DNA of 64,000 bases. Source: CAVVZJ01 sp963752755. Lineage in GTDB: Bacteria; Planctomycetota; Planctomycetia; Isosphaerales; Isosphaeraceae. Every line of letters begins with the position of its first letter. Positions within the stretch are counted from its first letter, which is position 1. The position numbers were made by a program, and so were the translations under genes. Location: positions 1,798,001 to 1,862,000 of the forward strand of contig CAVVZJ010000001.1 in NCBI GenBank assembly GCA_963752755.1, written 5' to 3'. Under the pieces are notes generated by a model that saw only the letters and a program-made list of their open reading frames with translations, was not told the DNA's origin and ran no database searches. Positions 59,171 through 64,000 of this stretch are shown here, piece after piece.

Positions 59171-60988
59171 GTGTCGTACCGCACATTCAAGCACCTGCTG
59201 GGCGAGACCAGCCTGGAGCGGAAGTGCCGGTTCATCTTCGGCGGCGGCATCCTCACGCTGGTCACCCTGAGCTTCTACTGGTACGGCCAGAAGACCGAGA
59301 GCCTGGTCATCGGCCAAAAGACCGAGGCGGCGCGGGTGCTGGTCGGGCCGGTCGTGTCCAAGCTGCACATCAAGCACCTGCTCAGCAGCCAGAACCTCGC
59401 CGACCTGCTCGACGAGCTGGCCGATGACAGCTCGGCCCTCAATGAGACGCCGGGCTACGACTCGCATGTCATCCTGCCCTTCTCCGGCAAGGGGCGGGAC
59501 GAGCACCAGCCCCGCGACGAGTTCGAGGTGGACGCCGTCGGCCGGTTCTTCCGCGCCGCGGCCAAGGAGGGCCCCAATGCCCGACAGGCCGCCGTACGCA
59601 AGCGGAACAGCTTCGTCGATGGCACGCCGACCTCTTTCTGGCGGATCGTCCCCGGCAAGAAGCAGTACCAGTATGTGGAAGCCTTGCTGTTGAAGCCGAA
59701 CTGCATCGGCTGCCACCAGCACCGGATGCGGCTCGACAGTACGGGCAAGTATGTGATGACCCGCCCCTTCGACCTCGCCGGCGCCGTGGTGGTGAAGCTG
59801 CCGATGAAGCAGACCAACCAGGACATCCACCGCAACCGCGCCATCCTGATCTCGACGGCTCTGGTCACGGCGATCATGGCCATGGTGGCATCTTATGTGA
59901 TTGTGCGTTATGTGATCGTCAAGCCGGTCAAGCACCTGAGGGACGTCTCCGACGCGATCGCCGCGGGCAAGCTGAACATCCGCAGCCAGATCCACACCGG
60001 CGACGAGTTCGAGGAGCTTTCGCATGCGTTCAACCGGATGCTCCATAACCTCGTCGCCATGCAGCAGGAACTGCGGGAGGTCAACGACGACCTGGACAAG
60101 AAGGTCGATGAGCTGGCGCAGGCGAACATGGCCCTTTTCGAGATGAACCGCCTGAAGAGCGACTTCCTGGCGACGATGAGCCACGAACTGAGAACGCCCT
60201 TGAACTCGATCATTGGTTTCTCGGAAGTCCTGGCCTCGAACGATGGACTCTCGGAGAAGCAAAAACGCTACGCCGGCAACATTCTGAACTCGGGCAAGAT
60301 GCTGCTGGGCATGATCAACGACATCCTGGACCTGGCGAAGATCGAGAGCGGCAAGATGGAGGTCCGCGTCGAGGACTTCTCGATCCGCGACATCTGCGAG
60401 GGGCTGGTCAGCCTGGCCCGACCGATCGCGGAGAAGAAGGACATTGACCTCCAGTGCCGCCTGGACGACGCCATCCCGCTGCTCCGACAGGACCCCGGCA
60501 AGCTCCGGCAGATTCTCTACAACCTGCTGTCCAACGCCATCAAGTTCACCCCCGAGGGTGGCCGGGTCACGCTCGAGCGCCGGATCGAGGGGCGGCAGGT
60601 GGTCGTCGCGGTGGCGGACACGGGGATCGGGATCGCGGAGGAAGATCGGGACCGGATCTTCGAGAAGTTCCGCCAGGCCGGGATCGCGGGCGTGGCCGAT
60701 GGCGTCCTGACCCGGGAGCACCAGGGGACGGGCCTCGGCCTCTCGATCGTCCGCGAGCTGGCCAAGCTGCTGGGCGGCGATGTCTTGCTGGAGAGCGAGC
60801 TAGGGCGGGGCTCGACGTTCACCGTCCGCTTGCCGATGCAACTGTCGGGACACCGCAAGTTCGAGGTGAACCTGAGCGACGAGCGGATCGACCTGAGCAA
60901 GGCCCGTCGGGTCGAGCTGCGGGGCGTTCCCGGGCCGCACGCGGTCATCGGCCCGGCGCCGGGGGGTGGTCGGAAGGGGGAGGGGTGA
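59171..60988 (+). CDS. membrane histidine kinase with an extracytoplasmic c-type heme sensor
   Basis: A 605-residue kinase (GTG at 59171, GGGAGG site). A first membrane helix (about residues 22-40) leads to an extracytoplasmic domain of about 180 residues containing one c-type heme motif C-I-G-C-H-Q-H near residue 180, in the style of DUF3365/Tll0287-like heme sensors. A second helix (about 222-245) precedes a HAMP linker, coiled coil, the H-box S-H-E-L-R-T-P-L-N-S-I-I-G-F, N-box N-L-L-S-N-A-I-K-F-T-P-E-G, D-T-G-I-G-I and G-T-G-L-G-L. It should sense redox state or a gas through heme and signal by phosphorelay. No response regulator adjoins it. Intact. Confidence 0.88.
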   Translation: MSYRTFKHLLGETSLERKCRFIFGGGILTLVTLSFYWYGQKTESLVIGQKTEAARVLVGPVVSKLHIKHLLSSQNLADLLDELADDSSALNETPGYDSHVILPFSGKGRDEHQPRDEFEVDAVGRFFRAAAKEGPNARQAAVRKRNSFVDGTPTSFWRIVPGKKQYQYVEALLLKPNCIGCHQHRMRLDSTGKYVMTRPFDLAGAVVVKLPMKQTNQDIHRNRAILISTALVTAIMAMVASYVIVRYVIVKPVKHLRDVSDAIAAGKLNIRSQIHTGDEFEELSHAFNRMLHNLVAMQQELREVNDDLDKKVDELAQANMALFEMNRLKSDFLATMSHELRTPLNSIIGFSEVLASNDGLSEKQKRYAGNILNSGKMLLGMINDILDLAKIESGKMEVRVEDFSIRDICEGLVSLARPIAEKKDIDLQCRLDDAIPLLRQDPGKLRQILYNLLSNAIKFTPEGGRVTLERRIEGRQVVVAVADTGIGIAEEDRDRIFEKFRQAGIAGVADGVLTREHQGTGLGLSIVRELAKLLGGDVLLESELGRGSTFTVRLPMQLSGHRKFEVNLSDERIDLSKARRVELRGVPGPHAVIGPAPGGGRKGEG

Positions 60989-61247
60989 GTCGGGCTGCGA
61001 GGGCTGAACAACGAAGCAAACCGCTGAAAACCGGCTGCCGGCGAGCCGGTCAGGGCTGGACTCTTCCACACGTTTTCGCCATAACATTCGTTTTCCCTTT
61101 CGCCTTTTGACGGTTGACCCGAGGCGGCCGATCCTCTAAGATCGAAGCAATCTGCTCCACCCGCCCAGACGGAAACGGGGACAGCGTGGTCCCCGCACCT
61201 CCCACTCGTCGTAGCCCGACCTCGAACCTCTCCGTGGATCGGCAACA

Positions 61248-63123
61248 ATGCGATTCAAGACGCCGTCTCGTCCGGATTCGGAAGTGAAAAACGTTCACGG
61301 CAAGGCGAAGCGACGGAGGCCGTCGCGATGGTGGCTCTTGCTGATCGTCGCCGTGGCGGCCTTGCCGGTGGCGCCGTTCGCGGCGTCGATGTCGGAAGGA
61401 CCGAAGACGTTGACCTACGGGGAGTTCCGCAAGGCACTGGCCGAGGGTCGGGTCGAGCAAGTCGTGCTCTCCAGCGCGGAGGTCAAGGGGACCTTGAAGC
61501 CGGAGGAAGCCGGAGGCCGACGGCTGGCCTTCTGGGCGAGCCGTCGCGGGATCGAGGACCAGGAACTTCTGGGCCTGCTGGACCGGCACGCGGTCGGCTA
61601 CGCGGGCGAGTCGGGGCCGGGTGTGGGGGAGACGGTTCTCCTGCCGCTGGGCTTCCTGGCCGCCTTGCTCGGCGGGGTTTACCTGATCCTCCGCAAGGGG
61701 GGGCTGGGCTCGGCGATGGCCTTCGCCCGGAGCCGGCACAAGCTCTATGGGGGTGAGGGGGACCGGATCACCTTCGACGACGTGGCGGGCGTCGATGAGG
61801 CGGTGGGTGAGCTGCGTGAGGTGGTGGACTTCCTCCGCACGCCCGAGCGGTTCCGGGCGATCGGGGGACGGATTCCGAAGGGAATCTTGCTCGTCGGCCC
61901 GCCGGGAACGGGCAAGACCTTGCTCGCCAGGGCAGTGGCCGGCGAGGCGGGGGTTCCGTTCTTCAACCTGAGCGGCTCCGACTTCATGGAGATGTTCGTC
62001 GGTGTCGGTGCGGCGCGGGTGCGCAACCTGTTCGAGCAGGCCCAGTCGAAGGCCCCCTGCCTGGTCTTCATCGACGAGATCGATGCCATCGGCAAGGCCC
62101 GCTCGGCAGGCGGCGGCTCGGGGTCGAACGACGAGCGTGACCAGACGTTGAACCAGTTGCTTGTCTGCATGGATGGTTTCGATTCGAACCGGGGGATCGT
62201 GGTGCTGGCCGCCACCAACCGGCCCGAGACGCTCGACCCGGCGCTGGTGCGACCCGGGCGGTTCGACCGCAACGTCGTGGTCGATCGGCCGAACATCGAC
62301 GGCCGCGAGCAGATCCTCAAGGTGCATGCTCGCAATGTGCCGCTGGAAGGGGAAATCAACCTCCGGCACATCGCGGCGATGACCCCGGGGTTCGTCGGTG
62401 CCGAGCTGGCGAACCTGGTCAACGAGGCGGCCTTGATGGCGGCCCGCAAGGGGAAGACGTCGGTCGATCGGCTCGACTTCGAGCAAGGCGTCGAGCGAAT
62501 CCTGGCCGGTCCCGAGCGGAAGCAGCGGATCATCCGTGCCGACGAACAGCGGCGGATCGCCGTGCACGAGGCCGGGCACGCCCTTGTCTCCCGGAGCCTG
62601 CCGGGGACCGACCCGGTCCACAAGGTCTCGATCGTCGGCCGGGGCAACGGCATGGGCGGGTTCACGATGTACCGGCCGGAGGATGACCGGTTCCTCCATA
62701 CACGGGAATGGCTCCGCCACACCATCTGCGGGTTGCTTGGTGGCACGATCGCCGAGGAGGTCGTGCTCGGTGAGATCTCGGACGGGGCCACCAGCGACCT
62801 CCAGCGAGCCACCCAGATTGCGCAAGATGGTGACGGACTTTGGGATGAGTCGCCTGGGCCGGGTCTGCTACCAGAGCGAAGGGCGGAGTCCGTTCCTGCC
62901 CGGCGGGGGGGGCTCGGCCGACCTGACCTGGAGTCCGGAGACCGCCCGCGAGATCGACCTGGAGGTCCGGCAGATCCTCGAAGACTGCCTGGCGATCACT
63001 CGCTCGATCATCGGCCGCCGTCGCCTCGCTTTGGAGGCGATCACGGACCGGCTGCTCGATCGGGAGACGATCGACTCGGCCGAACTCCAGGCGATCCTGG
63101 AACGGTTCCCCGACATGGTTTGA
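61248..63123 (+). pseudogene. ftsH: FtsH-type membrane AAA protease, one frame break
   Basis: From the ATG at 61248: a membrane helix (W-W-L-L-L-I-V-A-V-A-A-L-P), a short periplasmic domain, a second helix near residues 125-143, then the AAA module with Walker A G-P-P-G-T-G-K-T, the pore loop F-M-E-M-F-V-G-V-G, Walker B V-F-I-D-E-I-D-A-I-G and the second region of homology A-T-N-R-P-E-T-L-D-P-A-L-V-R-P-G-R-F-D-R. The zinc protease site H-E-A-G-H and the third-ligand region G-A-T-S-D-L-Q-R-A-T follow. A slip near 62822 separates the last 100 residues (M-V-T-D-F-G-M-S-R-L-G), which end at 63123. FtsH is normally essential, although planctomycetes have several copies. Confidence 0.9.
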
Positions 63124-63433
63124 GCCGGATTGCCAGAGAGCGCGAGGCGCCCGGGGCACGGTTCGGTTTCGAGCCCGTGAGCCCGGGTTTCCTGCTTTGA
63201 TGGCGGGGCGACACCGGGCGGAACTCTCGGCGTCTCAAGGGGTTCAGTGGGCGGAGCCTGTCCTTCGAGGAACCAGGGGCGAGCGGAGGTCCCGGTTGAA
63301 GGACACTTCGCCCGTTCTTTCCTATCCCCCGAGATGGCGCGGCGACGCCGGGAGCGGCCAGCCGCGGTGGAGGGGACGGCGGACGATCGCGTAACAGCCC
63401 GAGGCGTCGGGAGGGAGCGGCAGGGTCGCGGGA
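63124..63433. other. intergenic stretch after ftsH
   Basis: No gene, repeat or clear terminator is seen here. Confidence 0.4.
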
Positions 63434-64000
63434 TTACGCGAAGCAAATTCTTGCGAAATTGAGAGTTCGGGAACGTCGGGTTCGTTTCGCAGACCGCCCT
63501 CGGGTGTGGGAGGGTGGGGGATTTCGGTCGCCGGCCTGGGAGCTGGGAAGGCGTTCCGGAAGGGTCTCTGGAGGCGTCGGCGGGGTGGCGGTGGCGAGGG
63601 AAGGAGGCTCGGACGAGTCGGACGGGGGTTCCGGCTCGGGCGGGATCGGAGGCAACGGAACGGGGTCGATGGCGGGGCCGGGATCGATGGTCTCGTGATC
63701 GGGATCAGCGTCGGTTGGGCGGGAGCGTCGGAGGCGGGAGAACTCGGCGAGGGAGCGGTGAACCTCCTGGGAACAGGCAGTCTCGTAACGGCGCTGGAGG
63801 GCGGCGGAGGGGCTGTCGTCGAAGAGGCTGAGGTTGATGGCCCGGGCGCGAGCGGGCTCGTCGCGCTCGGAGCGAAGGCGATCGGACTGGAGGGCGAGAC
63901 GCTCGGACTGGTCGCGGGCGTAGTGCGACGAGGGCATCCCGCGCGACGGGGGAACCGGAACGGGCCTCGGCGAGCAAGACGAGAATCCGGGCCGGTTCGC
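63434..64000 (-). CDS. planctomycete hypothetical protein, partial at right edge
   Basis: The minus-strand frame ending at 63434 has S-E-R-D-E-P-A-R-A-R-A-I-N-L-S-L-F-D-D-S-P-S-A, R-R-Y-E-T-A-C-S-Q-E-V-H-R-S-L-A-E-F-S-R-L, a helical end I associate with a widespread planctomycete family of unknown function, followed by a Pro/Glu/Ser-rich tail. An ATG at 63937 is available, but the neighbouring frame to the right edge (A-E-A-R-S-G-S-P-V-A-R-D-A-L-V-A-L) looks like its natural continuation, suggesting a frame break near 63930 and a start beyond 64000. Function unknown. Confidence 0.5.
   Translation of the reverse strand, partial: ANRPGFSSCSPRPVPVPPSRGMPSSHYARDQSERLALQSDRLRSERDEPARARAINLSLFDDSPSAALQRRYETACSQEVHRSLAEFSRLRRSRPTDADPDHETIDPGPAIDPVPLPPIPPEPEPPSDSSEPPSLATATPPTPPETLPERLPSSQAGDRNPPPSHTRGRSAKRTRRSRTLNFARICFA

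Noticed and set aside
57869..60721. 950-codon open frame on the minus strand across mutM and the heme kinase
   Set aside because: Both plus-strand genes are intact with full catalytic motifs; the antisense frame has no recognisable domain.

Overview
The window reads as a high-GC chromosomal segment of a planctomycete, most likely of the Isosphaeraceae. The grounds are a planctomycete-type bacterial microcompartment (BMC) operon, a Tat-exported DUF1501 protein, PEP-CTERM exported proteins, a TIGR03118-type protein and a heavy load of insertion sequences. No rRNA is present. The one clear RNA gene is a selenocysteine tRNA at 41752-41847.

Layout. 1-9.8 kb: an S15/CocE hydrolase cut by the window edge, a small membrane-protein gene split by an IS5-type element, an SGNH hydrolase, a PEP-CTERM protein, a degenerate IS, trehalose-forming treZ and a DUF1501 protein. 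10.1-19 kb: an IS-rich zone (three IS5-type copies in the window, IS256 and IS701 elements, two MITE-like elements, a repeat-rich spacer) that has destroyed a DNA methyltransferase gene. 19.1-36 kb: housekeeping and regulatory genes (a SUMF1-BON protein divergent from a von Willebrand A protein, an ArsR-type regulator, a large GAP1-like protein, a ROK sugar kinase, a sulfite oxidase/cytochrome c pair, an HDOD-histidine kinase, an HTH-receiver protein, mnmG). 36-46 kb: a second IS zone (IS1-like, IS630, IS701, IS66, IS1380 and an unassigned transposase) surrounding tRNA-Sec and a small secreted protein. 46-47 kb: a multi-pass membrane protein. 47.5-58 kb: a 14-gene BMC operon on the minus strand. 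58-64 kb: mutM, a c-type-heme sensor kinase, an FtsH protease and an edge-truncated gene.

The BMC operon, in transcription order, encodes a DeoR-type regulator, PduL, three BMC-H shell proteins, acetate kinase, a BMC-P vertex protein, CoA-acylating aldehyde dehydrogenase, a second BMC-P, an RpiB-like protein, a third BMC-P, a class II sugar-phosphate aldolase, an NAD-dependent lactate/malate-type dehydrogenase and a TIM-barrel aldolase-like protein. The expected pathway is cleavage of deoxysugar phosphates (fuculose-1-P or rhamnulose-1-P) to dihydroxyacetone phosphate plus lactaldehyde inside the shell, followed by lactaldehyde -> lactyl-CoA -> lactyl-phosphate -> lactate plus ATP, with cofactor recycling by the dehydrogenase. 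Four proteins carry a similar short amphipathic helix at one terminus, marking them as likely lumen cargo, including the poorly characterised RpiB-like protein.

A caution for the whole window: more than 25 single-base frame breaks hit otherwise well conserved genes, including ftsH, treZ, ackA and the acylating dehydrogenase. Indel errors in the underlying assembly are at least as likely as real gene decay, so entries typed 'pseudogene' outside the IS elements should be read as 'frame-broken in this sequence'.
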